Assembly: GCF_002879855.1 (NCBI RefSeq)
Contig: NZ_PNYB01000015.1
Location: forward strand, 62,001 to 126,000
DNA length: 64,000 nucleotides
Reading direction: 5' to 3'
DNA from: Trinickia soli
GTDB taxonomy: Bacteria > Pseudomonadota > Gammaproteobacteria > Burkholderiales > Burkholderiaceae
In this document: positions 35,406 through 44,241 of the stretch, piece by piece
Position numbering within the stretch: the first letter of the stretch is position 1
Layout of the letters: every line of letters begins with the position of its first letter
Made by a program: the position numbers and the translations under genes
The notes under the pieces: generated by a model
Databases searched by the model: none
Told to the model about the DNA's origin: nothing
The model's input: only the letters and a program-made list of their open reading frames with translations

Positions 35406-36257
35406 GTGAGCAGCCCGATCGAGTCGGCACTGCCGTTCATCGCCGCGCTGGGGCTCTGCACATTGCGATGGGTGCCCGTGGTCATGCTCGTGCCCATCTT
35501 CGCCGGGCACGCGCTCAACAGTATTGCCCGTACCGTCGTCGCACTCGCACTGGCTTTGCCGGTCGTGCCCGGCGTTGCGGCCTCGCTCGGCCGTCTTGCG
35601 CTGCCTCTCGCCGATTGGATCGCGTTGGCGGCGAAGGAAGCGGCGCTCGGCGCCACCCTCGCAACCCTGATAGCGGCCCCATTCTGGGCAATCGAAGCGG
35701 CAGGCACCTATGTCGACTATCAACGTGGCGGCAATCCGCAAGCGCTCGACCCTTCGGCATCCGCCGACGCTTCCATGTTCGGCGCCATGTTGCAGCAAGC
35801 GCTCGTCGTCTTTCTGATCTACACGGGAGGCTTCTCCGTTTTGCTCGACGTCGTCTGGACGAGCTATACCCTCTGGCCGGTGTTGGCGCCGTTGCCGGCG
35901 CTCGCCCATATGGGATGGCAACCATTGGGCTCTTTACTCGTGGCGGCCATGCAGTTCGCGCTCACGCTCGCCTTTCCGTATCTGCTCGCGCTGGGCGCGA
36001 TCGAGGTCTGCTTCGCCTTGCTGTCTCGCGTGCACGCCAGGTTCCCCGCCTATGTGGCGGCGCTGCCGTTCAAAAGCGTCGTATTGGTTTTGCTCATTGC
36101 GCTGACGATGCCTCGCTTGCTCGATGCGGCTGCGGAAATCACCGGACAACGCGCCGACGAAGTTCGGCAGTGGATGCGCACTACGCCGCACACAGGCACC
36201 GCGACCGGCGCGTTGCCGCGCGAGCCGGGCGCAACCGGCGATCGATCCGGCTCCTGA
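35406..36257 (+). CDS. sctT: T3SS export gate protein SctT (HrcT/FliR)
   Basis: 283-residue export-gate protein with about six membrane segments. Family landmarks are LRWVPVVMLVPIFAGHALNSIARTVVALALA and QQALVVFLIYTGGFSVLLDVVWTSY, ending in PFKSVVLVLLIALTMPRLLD. The start is a GTG 13 bases after sctS. A short hydrophilic tail follows the last helix. Confidence 0.94.
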   Translation: MSSPIESALPFIAALGLCTLRWVPVVMLVPIFAGHALNSIARTVVALALALPVVPGVAASLGRLALPLADWIALAAKEAALGATLATLIAAPFWAIEAAGTYVDYQRGGNPQALDPSASADASMFGAMLQQALVVFLIYTGGFSVLLDVVWTSYTLWPVLAPLPALAHMGWQPLGSLLVAAMQFALTLAFPYLLALGAIEVCFALLSRVHARFPAYVAALPFKSVVLVLLIALTMPRLLDAAAEITGQRADEVRQWMRTTPHTGTATGALPREPGATGDRSGS

Positions 36258-36282
36258 CCGCCTTGACCGCCTACAGCAAGCC

Positions 36283-37404
36283 ATGAGCGAAAAGCCGCTG
36301 CCGCCCACCCCCAAGCGCCTCCATGACGCCCGAGCGGAAGGCAACGTCGCACGAAGCGACGCCCTGACAGGGTTCGCCGTCGCGCTTGTCGCGGTGGAAG
36401 TGGGCTTTCTTTGCGCGGACGCCGGTTTCGATCGCTGGCTCCGACTGCAAGATGCCGTGTTCGCCCAATTGCAGTCCGGCGACCCGGTCGACATGCGGGC
36501 TTGGCTGCCGTTGCTCCGTCACGTCGCGTACTTCGCCGCCATCACGCTCGTCCCCATCACCGCGTGCTGCCTCATCGCCTCGGTCGCAGCTTCCTGGGCC
36601 CTCGGGACGCTAACGTTCGCGCCCAAATCGATCAAGCCATCACTCAAACGTCTGAATCCCGCCCGGCACGTCAAAGGACTGTTCAGCGCGACGAACCTCA
36701 TGGCCGTCGTGCTCGCATTGGCTGCAGCAGGGATCGTCGGCGCGGCCGCCTATTGGCGCCTGCGCGAACAGCTTCCCATTGCCCTGGCGATGATCGCGTG
36801 GCAATCGCCCACCTTCGATCGACACGCCGGCGTCGCCGGCCTGCATGTGTTCGCGCGAACGCTCTTTGCCGCCTTGATCGGCCCGGTCGTACTGTCGGCA
36901 ATCATCGCGATCAGACAGCATCGCAAGGGGTTGCGCATGTCGCACCGCGAACTGCGGGACGAACTGAAGCAGACGAGTGGCGACCCACTGATCCGCGCCC
37001 AGCAGCGGGCGTGGCAAACCGAAGCGGCCACGGCTGCCGTCGATCCCGGCCGCAAACGCACGGGAAACCGCACGGGCAAGCGCGCACTCGTCACCAACCC
37101 TGAGCACATCGCCGTACTGCTCGATTACAGCGGCGACGACACCGAGCCCCCCGTTGTCGTCGACAAGGCGCTAGATGACGATGCGTTGCAGATGGCCAAT
37201 AGCGCGCTGCTGGAGCGGGTACCGGTCTTTCGCTTTCGGCGCCTTGCTCGCCATCTTTATTGCCACGGCGAACTGCAGGCGACGATTCCGCCCGACTGTT
37301 ATCGGGCCGTCGCGATCGTCTATCGCATCGTCGAGGAGATCGAACAACTCGACGAACGTCCCAGCGCTCCGATCGACATCGACGATATCGTCTTCGACGA
37401 ATAG
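36283..37404 (+). CDS. sctU: T3SS autocleaved switch protein SctU (HrcU/FlhB)
   Basis: 373-residue export switch. The N-terminus reads EKPLPPTPKRLHDARAEGNVARSD, four membrane helices follow, and then a cytoplasmic domain with NPEH at residues 272-275. The self-cleavage motif is normally NPTH; the asparagine-proline pair and the histidine needed for cleavage are kept while T becomes E. It is the last gene of the sctC-U plus operon and is convergent with sctV. Confidence 0.95.
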   Translation: MSEKPLPPTPKRLHDARAEGNVARSDALTGFAVALVAVEVGFLCADAGFDRWLRLQDAVFAQLQSGDPVDMRAWLPLLRHVAYFAAITLVPITACCLIASVAASWALGTLTFAPKSIKPSLKRLNPARHVKGLFSATNLMAVVLALAAAGIVGAAAYWRLREQLPIALAMIAWQSPTFDRHAGVAGLHVFARTLFAALIGPVVLSAIIAIRQHRKGLRMSHRELRDELKQTSGDPLIRAQQRAWQTEAATAAVDPGRKRTGNRTGKRALVTNPEHIAVLLDYSGDDTEPPVVVDKALDDDALQMANSALLERVPVFRFRRLARHLYCHGELQATIPPDCYRAVAIVYRIVEEIEQLDERPSAPIDIDDIVFDE

Positions 37405-37448
37405 CCACGTCGCACCCGCGACGCCGCGCGGTGATGCGCAGCGGGACG

Positions 37449-39605
37449 TCATTGCGTTGCCGCAGACGGTTCCTCGAGCGAGATTGTGCCGAGCACCTGC
37501 ACCCGCTGCGTCGCCGAGAGCTCGGCGTAGGACAGCACATGGGTATCGAAGGCTTCGTCGGCCAACAATTGCCGCAGCGGCCGGCGCAATGGCTGCGTCG
37601 TCAATACGATCGGAACCACGCGTGCATCTGCGCACTGTGCAGCGAGCATGCGAATACGCTCGGCCAACGATCGCGTGACGTCATGATCGACCGTGAGTAC
37701 CCCACCAAGCGGCGTCTGCTGCAGCGCTGCGCCGAGCCGCTCCTCCAGCGCCCGCTCGAGCAACCATGCGTATAGCACGCGCTCGCTCGCGAATTCCTGG
37801 CAGATTTGCGCGCCAAGCGCCACACGCACCTGCTCGGCCAATGCAACCGCGTCCTTCTCGCGAGGCGCCCACGCAACGAGCGCTTCGGCGATCTCGCGGA
37901 CATTGCGCAGCGACACGCGTTCCGCGGCCAGCAGTTTCATCACCTCGGCAAACCGTGGCAACGTCAGCGCCTGAGAAAGCTCCTTCGCAGTAGCCGGCAT
38001 CTCGCGCTGCAACCAGTTGAACACAAGCTGCGCCTCGTGAATGCCGACGAAGCGGCCCGCATGCCGAAGCAGCAAATGACGCAGCAACGCCCCAAAATAG
38101 GCAGTGGCATCGAGCACGATCGTCGCTTCGGGAAGCGGCAACGGCAACCGGTGCGTCTCGATCCACACCGCGCCATCGATCAGCGCAAACGGCTGCGGCA
38201 GGCCGTGGTCGCGTGCGAGTTGTTCGATCGCGCCCGTAACCGGCAGGCAAAGGCGATCCCAATGAAGTCGTCCCGACGCCACGACCACCTCATGGATCGA
38301 GATTTCGTAGTGATCGGCCTCGAGCCGCGCGACCCGATCGATTTCCACGACAGGCACGGTGACGCCGTAGCGCAATACGATCTCGTTCCGAACGCGGCGC
38401 ACCGTCCGGATCAACGCGGCTATCTCTTCGGCTTGGGCGCCTGCCTCGGCCGCGGCCAAGGACACGACGAGCGGGCGCATCGGTACGATCTGCCGCACGT
38501 CGGTGTCGTCCGGCGCAGCCTCGGGCACGCTGGCCGTGGCCGATGCCTGAGACCGGACCTGCTCGCGGGCATCGCGCCGCAGGTGCGATATCGCGACGCC
38601 TGCCATGACACTGCCCAACAGCAGAAAGACGGGCCAGGGCATGCCGGGCGCCATCGCGAACATCGCCATGACCGTGGCGGCAATGAGCCAGGCAGCCGGC
38701 GCGCCGCTCAGCTGCTCGACGATTTGCGCGCCCACCGTCGATCGTCGCCCCGCGCCGTCGCCGCCACGCGTGATCAACACGGCCGCCGCAATAGCGATCA
38801 GCAGCGCGGGAATTTGTGCGACCAGCGCATTGCCGATCGTCAGGATCGAATAACGTTGCACGGCCTCATCGAACGAGAGGTCGTGTTGAGCGACGCCGAT
38901 AGCGACGCCGGCCGTCAGGTTGATGACGACGATGACGAGTCCCGCAATCGCATCGCCTTTGACGAACCGCATCGCGCCGTCCATCGCGCCATGCATGCGA
39001 CTCTCCCGCGCCAGTTCCGAACGCAGATGCTGTGCCGTTTCGGGGCGTGTGAAGCCGGCGCGCAAATCGGCATCGATCGCCATCTGCCGGCCGGGAATCG
39101 CATCGAGCGTGAATCGCGCGGCCACCTCGGCCACGCGCTCCGCGCCCTTTGTCACGACGACGAACTGAACGATGGCGATGATCGAAAACACGATCATCCC
39201 CACCGCCAGGTTGTCGCCGGCAACGTAGCGGCCAAACGTATCGACGATGCCGCCGGCGTCGGCGTGCAGCAGGATCGAGCGGCTCGAACTGACCTCGATT
39301 CCGAGTCGAAACAGCGTAGTCAGCAGCAAGAGGACCGGAAAGCTCGAAAACGACGCCGCACTCGGCAGATACAGCGCCATCGCAATCAGCAGTACCGCCA
39401 CGCCGATATTGACGCCGATCAACGCGTCGATCACGACGGTCGGCAGCGGCAGGCTCATCATCGCTACCACGAGCGCGATCAGCACGGCCGCCGCGGCATC
39501 GCCTCCCGCGCCACACTGCGTCAACCCGCGTGCGAGGCGGCCGTCAGGTCCCGCGCACGAGCGCAAGGTTTCAACCAGGTGTCGAAGCGGTGAAGCGGCT
39601 ATCAT
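37449..39605 (-). CDS. sctV: T3SS export gate protein SctV (HrcV/FlhA)
   Basis: 718-residue inner-membrane gate. Seven or eight N-terminal membrane helices include LLLTTLFRLGIEVSSSRSILLHADAGGIVDTFGRYVAGDNLAVG and the FHIPEP-type segment ending FTLDAIPGRQMAIDADLRAG. A large cytoplasmic ring domain follows. It is transcribed alone, convergent with sctU, from a motif like the one before the pilin operon. The start is the ATG at 39605. Confidence 0.97.
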   Translation of the reverse strand: MIAASPLRHLVETLRSCAGPDGRLARGLTQCGAGGDAAAAVLIALVVAMMSLPLPTVVIDALIGVNIGVAVLLIAMALYLPSAASFSSFPVLLLLTTLFRLGIEVSSSRSILLHADAGGIVDTFGRYVAGDNLAVGMIVFSIIAIVQFVVVTKGAERVAEVAARFTLDAIPGRQMAIDADLRAGFTRPETAQHLRSELARESRMHGAMDGAMRFVKGDAIAGLVIVVINLTAGVAIGVAQHDLSFDEAVQRYSILTIGNALVAQIPALLIAIAAAVLITRGGDGAGRRSTVGAQIVEQLSGAPAAWLIAATVMAMFAMAPGMPWPVFLLLGSVMAGVAISHLRRDAREQVRSQASATASVPEAAPDDTDVRQIVPMRPLVVSLAAAEAGAQAEEIAALIRTVRRVRNEIVLRYGVTVPVVEIDRVARLEADHYEISIHEVVVASGRLHWDRLCLPVTGAIEQLARDHGLPQPFALIDGAVWIETHRLPLPLPEATIVLDATAYFGALLRHLLLRHAGRFVGIHEAQLVFNWLQREMPATAKELSQALTLPRFAEVMKLLAAERVSLRNVREIAEALVAWAPREKDAVALAEQVRVALGAQICQEFASERVLYAWLLERALEERLGAALQQTPLGGVLTVDHDVTRSLAERIRMLAAQCADARVVPIVLTTQPLRRPLRQLLADEAFDTHVLSYAELSATQRVQVLGTISLEEPSAATQ

Positions 39606-39634
39606 CGTCGGCCGTCAAGAACGAAGGAATCGTT

Positions 39635-39663
39635 TCAGTAACGCCCGACGCTGCAACGGTTCC
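39635..39663 (-). promoter_or_regulatory. Candidate hrp box (ECF sigma promoter) for sctV
   Basis: Minus-strand motif GGAACC-N16-TTACTGA in the 96-bp gap between the tssM stop and the sctV ATG, 30 bases from the start codon. It shares GGAACC and CGTTACT(A/G)A with the motif at 27789-27816. Confidence 0.6.
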
Positions 39664-39701
39664 GCTAACGGCACAGCGTGTGCGCAGGACCGGGGCGACG
39701 G

Positions 39702-42700
39702 TTACATCGTCGAGGGACACCGAAACGAGCGCAGCGCCGGCAAGACGAACGGGTTGACCACGCTGGACGCAGCAAGATCGAGCTCGATGTCATGATCGTC
39801 GAGCGAAAACGTCAACGCGAAGCGATCGGGCGTGAGCGCATCGAGTTTGCCTCGGTCAAGCAGGCGGAAAAGCGACCACGCACCATGGGTCTCGATGCTC
39901 CCCGGTCCAGTGCTCCCCGCCGACAGGTAGTCGATTCGCGCGAACGCCTCGGCAGCGTGGTCCGGCCATTCGAATTTCATCGCTTGCGCAGCAGGTTCGG
40001 TGAAATTCAGCATTCGATCGCCCAACGCGATCGAGACGAAACTGAACGCCTGATCCATGCGTCGCGGCGTCAGCGTAAACCGCAGCGTCAATGCTTTGTT
40101 CCGATTCGGGAAGAACGCATCGCGAATGTGCGCCGCGCGTTCAAACGCGCGTAGCGAGCCAGTGGACATACCGGCAGATTCCGCCTGCGCGCGCCATTTC
40201 CAGGGCGTTGCAGTCGTGTCCACATACGGCCTCAGGTTCGCCTCGAAAAATTCATCGAGCAGTCCGCCGGGCGCAAAAAGCCGCGTGAAATCGTCCAACG
40301 TTACATCGCGGTCCGCATCGGCCACGAACGGGTAGCGTCCGTCGATGGCCGCATGGCAGAAGGGAGCGACGTCGGCGCGCCAATGCGCCTCGATCCGCAC
40401 ACGTTCGGCCGCTTGCACCGCGGCCGTCCCCGCCTCGCCGAGGCCCTCCAGCATGCCGCCCAGCGGCGCGGGAAAGGACGCCGCATTTTGAATGAGCCGC
40501 TGCAGCACATCGTCGGCGGGCGGCGGCATCCCATTCGCACGCGCGACGCCCACCGCCTGCTGGTAGACGACTACCTCTTTCAGTTGCGCTTGCACGCGGT
40601 CCAGCGCGCTTGCGCCCGCTTCGCCGTCAGCCGCTATGAGGCGATGGAGCGCGTCGAAATGACGATCGATGGCCTGGGCTGCTGCATTGTCGAACCGCAT
40701 CGATGAGCCGGTCGCGGTCGATGTCGGCTGCTTCGAGGCATCCACCCATCGGCGAATGGCGCGTCGGGCGGCATTGGCCCAGCCTTGTGCCCGCTGCGCG
40801 GCCGGAACGGCGGTAGCCGCGCCGATCGACGTCTCCCTTGCCGCGCGTAACAGCAACGCGCGCAGGGGCGATTCGGGTCCCGCCATCAGCCTGACGACAG
40901 CGGCTCCGTCATCGGACAGCGGTAAAGGCCGCAAACGGACATCGCCGATGATTGCGTCCCACGCCTCGGTGTATCGCGCGAAGTAGAGCCGGTCCACCTC
41001 AGCAGCCGAGCCCGCCGCCATTCGAGCGCCGGCGGCCCCGAGCACCCAATCGTCGCGCCGTGCCTGTTCGATAGCGGTATTGCGCAACGCTTGATATCGA
41101 GCCATACCCTCGAGCGTGTAGGGGCCGGGCACGCCATCGCTCAGTGCCCCCCCGCTTCTGCGATCGAAGACGAGCGCAGCGCCCGGCCCGGCCAACTCGG
41201 CGACCGACAATGGAGCGGGCATCGCAGCGGCCAACGCCGGTGTGATCGCTTCGAAAATGCGTTGCGCTTCCGGCTGCATCAGAAGCTGCTCACGCGCGCG
41301 CGCAACGAGCGAAGCGTCCGTCGACACGTTCGGCTCGGTGCGCGCGGCATCTGCCCACGCGGCGGCGTGGGCGTGCCACGTCGAACGCTCGTGGGCCGAG
41401 AGCCCGGCGCGCGCGGCGTCCGCGTCGAGCCACGCCAACACGGCGGTGGGATCGTACCGCGCCTTGTCACCGAGCATCAGATAGACGCGCAGCGCTTCAT
41501 AGCGAGCGGCCTGCGCAGCGCCGGAGTCCCGCAACACCTGTGACAAGCGCGCAAGCAAATACGGTCGAACCGTCTCGCGCAGCACGCCGCGATAGGCCTC
41601 CCGACAGGCCGATTGAAGGCGCGTCTCGCGGTCCAATATCAGCACGCTCAACCACGATCTGTTCGCATCGCGCCACGCCGGCCCGCAGGCCAACCCGCTT
41701 GCCGCATCGAGCGCGGGCAGCATCGTGCGCGGCGCATCGATGCGGACCGCTTGGTGTGTCACACGCATGAGCGCGGTGGCCGAGGATGCGGTCGTCGCAA
41801 TGTCGGCGACGCCGCGTCGATACGACGAAGCCGCGGCCAGACCCATGCACGCCGCCAACGCGACGCACAGCATGGTAGCCGCACGTAGCCGGACCCTGCG
41901 CGCGTGCGAGATCGTCTCGCGCGAGCGCGCCAGATCGCGCTCGTTGGGCACGACATCGTTCAACCAACCTCGAACGAAGCACGCCTGTGCATGCGTCTCT
42001 GGCTTCGACACCGCTCGATGTCGCGGTTTCTCGACCCCGGTGCTTTCATTCAGGACTGCTGAGAGATTCACGCCGCGCAACAACACCGGTTCGTAAAGAC
42101 CCGGCGATGCGCCGAACGCATCATGGCAGAAGCGCCCAAGCGGAAGCGACAGCGCCTTCAAAGATCGAGGGAATTGATACACCTGTGCGGCGTGCCCCGG
42201 ATCACCGTCGGCCGGCAATCGCACGATCAATTGAGCCTGCGCGTCCCGAACCAACGATTCGAACGATTGCGAAAAGCGATCGAGCCACGCTTCGCCGAGC
42301 GGCACGTGGGTCACAGGGAAGAGGATGCCAAGCGGCCGATCGAGCGCGGACGCTTCCAATTCGCGCACGAAAGGTTCGAAGCCCGCTATGCCGTCGCACT
42401 GCGTCACCGTTACGTAGACGGGCACGCGCCGCCTGCAGATCCGATACACAAAATCGATCTGTGCGCGCATTGCCTCGACGCGGCGCGCGCGCGCTGCATA
42501 GTCCTCGTTCAGCAACTGTCGAGCCGACACGGCGACCAGTACGCCGTCGATAGGACGACGACGCCGCGCACGCTTGAGCGACAGCATCAGCGCGCGTAAG
42601 CCTTCCTCATCGGCCGAATCGTTCAGCGTCGCCTCGAACACCACCGAGCCTTCATCGAACCACCAGCGACCGGGCATGTGCTTCGATGCGCTCGCGTGCG

Positions 42701-42986
42701 CATCGGCGCGTTGGACCGGCCGGCGGCCCGACGCACGAAGCATGGCCGACTTCCCGGCCCCTTGCTCGCCGAGCATCAGATACCAAGGCACCCGATAGAC
42801 GCTGTGTCTGCCGAAACGCCATGCGGGGCCGCCCGTGCGCACCCAACGCTGCGCGGCGACGACCGCATCGCGTACCGCGCGGGCATGTTCGGCTTCCTGC
42901 GCCTCGGGCTCGCGAACATCGGTGCCAGCCGTTTTTGCACGCGCAAGCTTGCGCGCGCGTCTGCGATCGATCAGTGTTCTCAGCAT
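39702..42986 (-). CDS. tssM: T6SS inner-membrane protein TssM (IcmF), lacking N-terminal hairpin
   Basis: 1094-residue TssM. The P-loop GEQGAGKS sits at residues 73-80 after YRVPWYLML, the IcmF NTPase signature. One membrane helix lies at about 370-392 and a large periplasmic region follows, ending in the TssM C-terminal domain (HGAWSLFRLLDRGKLD ... FSLDDHDIELDLAA). The two N-terminal membrane helices that precede the NTPase in most TssM are missing. An in-frame TAG lies 21 bases upstream of the ATG, so the start cannot be moved far. It is the last gene of the T6SS operon. Confidence 0.92.
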   Translation of the reverse strand: MLRTLIDRRRARKLARAKTAGTDVREPEAQEAEHARAVRDAVVAAQRWVRTGGPAWRFGRHSVYRVPWYLMLGEQGAGKSAMLRASGRRPVQRADAHASASKHMPGRWWFDEGSVVFEATLNDSADEEGLRALMLSLKRARRRRPIDGVLVAVSARQLLNEDYAARARRVEAMRAQIDFVYRICRRRVPVYVTVTQCDGIAGFEPFVRELEASALDRPLGILFPVTHVPLGEAWLDRFSQSFESLVRDAQAQLIVRLPADGDPGHAAQVYQFPRSLKALSLPLGRFCHDAFGASPGLYEPVLLRGVNLSAVLNESTGVEKPRHRAVSKPETHAQACFVRGWLNDVVPNERDLARSRETISHARRVRLRAATMLCVALAACMGLAAASSYRRGVADIATTASSATALMRVTHQAVRIDAPRTMLPALDAASGLACGPAWRDANRSWLSVLILDRETRLQSACREAYRGVLRETVRPYLLARLSQVLRDSGAAQAARYEALRVYLMLGDKARYDPTAVLAWLDADAARAGLSAHERSTWHAHAAAWADAARTEPNVSTDASLVARAREQLLMQPEAQRIFEAITPALAAAMPAPLSVAELAGPGAALVFDRRSGGALSDGVPGPYTLEGMARYQALRNTAIEQARRDDWVLGAAGARMAAGSAAEVDRLYFARYTEAWDAIIGDVRLRPLPLSDDGAAVVRLMAGPESPLRALLLRAARETSIGAATAVPAAQRAQGWANAARRAIRRWVDASKQPTSTATGSSMRFDNAAAQAIDRHFDALHRLIAADGEAGASALDRVQAQLKEVVVYQQAVGVARANGMPPPADDVLQRLIQNAASFPAPLGGMLEGLGEAGTAAVQAAERVRIEAHWRADVAPFCHAAIDGRYPFVADADRDVTLDDFTRLFAPGGLLDEFFEANLRPYVDTTATPWKWRAQAESAGMSTGSLRAFERAAHIRDAFFPNRNKALTLRFTLTPRRMDQAFSFVSIALGDRMLNFTEPAAQAMKFEWPDHAAEAFARIDYLSAGSTGPGSIETHGAWSLFRLLDRGKLDALTPDRFALTFSLDDHDIELDLAASSVVNPFVLPALRSFRCPSTM

Positions 42987-43032
42987 TGCCCGCGCCTTCG
43001 GCTACGCGGATCGACGGCCACCTCGGCTACTC

Positions 43033-44241
43033 TCAAAGCCCTGCTCCGTTTGCAACGATGGTGATGACGACTCGCCGGTTGCGCGCGCGGTCCGCCGGCG
43101 TATCGTTCGGTGCGACCGGCACCTCGGCGCCGCGCCCTTGCGCGAGAAAACGCTCGGCGCCCCCCGCCTCTGCCGAGAGCAATCCCACAACGTATGTGGC
43201 GCGTGCGAGCGACAGTTGCCAGTTCGAAGGCCTGCCCGGGGAGGGGGGCTCATCGTCGGTGTGACCGGTCACGACAATGCGCACGTCGAGATCGCGCAAC
43301 GCCGCCCCAATCTGCTTCAACAGTGCAACGCGCGTCGACAGGACGGTCGCGCTGCCCGATGCGAACAAGCCATCACTGCCGAGCGTCAGGACGGCCTTGC
43401 CATGATCGTCTACGAGCGTCAAACGCCGCGCCGCAAGTTCGGCCGACAACCGTCGTTCGAACCTGGCTGCGAGCGAACCGGTGGACACCGACGGCGTTGG
43501 TTCAGGCGCGTATTCCGAAGCGACGCCCACGCGCGCGAGCATGTCGATCACCGGTTGCGCCTGCGCGTGAAGGCGAGCTTGTGCGACGCAGACAAACGCC
43601 GTCAGCGATGCCGCGACAGCGCCGATCAGCATCGCCGTCGAGCCCCGCCATCCCCGGTGCCCGATGTTTCGCTCACCAAGCGCAGTGCCGGGCCACGCAG
43701 GCGCTGCGCCGCGCGCGGCGATCACGCGCCGACGCAGTTGGTCGCGCACAGCCTGAAGCTGCGCGCTGCCGCCCACCAGCGGGCGATAGCGCCCCTCCAT
43801 ACCGAGCGCCAGCATGACGTAGAGCAACTCGAGTGCATCGATATTCTGGTTCGCATCTTGCGAGAACTCCTGCAGAATGCCGAAGAAGCGTTCCCCACCC
43901 GAGGCCTGCGCATGAAACAAGACCAGCAGGCTTTGCCTGGCCCATGCACCGCCGCGCCCCGACGGCGTCGCCGCTACGACCTCGTCGACGAAGGTGCAGA
44001 TGCAGTAGCGTGCAGCGAGGCGCGTTTCTTCGTCGACCCTTTCGCGCTGCACAGCCTCGTCAAAAGCGTTGACCATCTCGCCAAGCCGGCTGCGCAGCGA
44101 CTCCAGTTCCTCGTCGAATGGATTCAGCTTCACACGACACGCGAGCGCCAGCAAAGGATGGCCGGCCTCGATCAATGGATTGCGACGGAGCCTCGACGTC
44201 AGCGCGGCCGCCGCTGCCGGCTCGCCTCGCGGCATCGTCAT
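43033..44241 (-). CDS. tssL: T6SS TssL (DotU) with C-terminal OmpA-like domain
   Basis: 402-residue membrane-complex protein. The N-terminal cytoplasmic DotU domain contains NPLIEAGHPLLALACRVK and FVDEVVAATPSGRGGAWA. A single membrane helix (STAMLIGAVAASLTAFVCVAQ) precedes a periplasmic OmpA_C-like domain with VTGHTDDEPPSPGRPSNWQLSLARA and RNRRVVITI, which should anchor the complex to peptidoglycan. The ATG at 44241 overlaps the tssK stop (ATGA); an ATG at 44256 is possible. Confidence 0.94.
   Translation of the reverse strand: MTMPRGEPAAAAALTSRLRRNPLIEAGHPLLALACRVKLNPFDEELESLRSRLGEMVNAFDEAVQRERVDEETRLAARYCICTFVDEVVAATPSGRGGAWARQSLLVLFHAQASGGERFFGILQEFSQDANQNIDALELLYVMLALGMEGRYRPLVGGSAQLQAVRDQLRRRVIAARGAAPAWPGTALGERNIGHRGWRGSTAMLIGAVAASLTAFVCVAQARLHAQAQPVIDMLARVGVASEYAPEPTPSVSTGSLAARFERRLSAELAARRLTLVDDHGKAVLTLGSDGLFASGSATVLSTRVALLKQIGAALRDLDVRIVVTGHTDDEPPSPGRPSNWQLSLARATYVVGLLSAEAGGAERFLAQGRGAEVPVAPNDTPADRARNRRVVITIVANGAGL

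Noticed and set aside
39605-39702. Possible frameshifted remnant between tssM and sctV
   Set aside because: The 96 bases contain only the proposed promoter and leader; both genes are complete with normal family ends.
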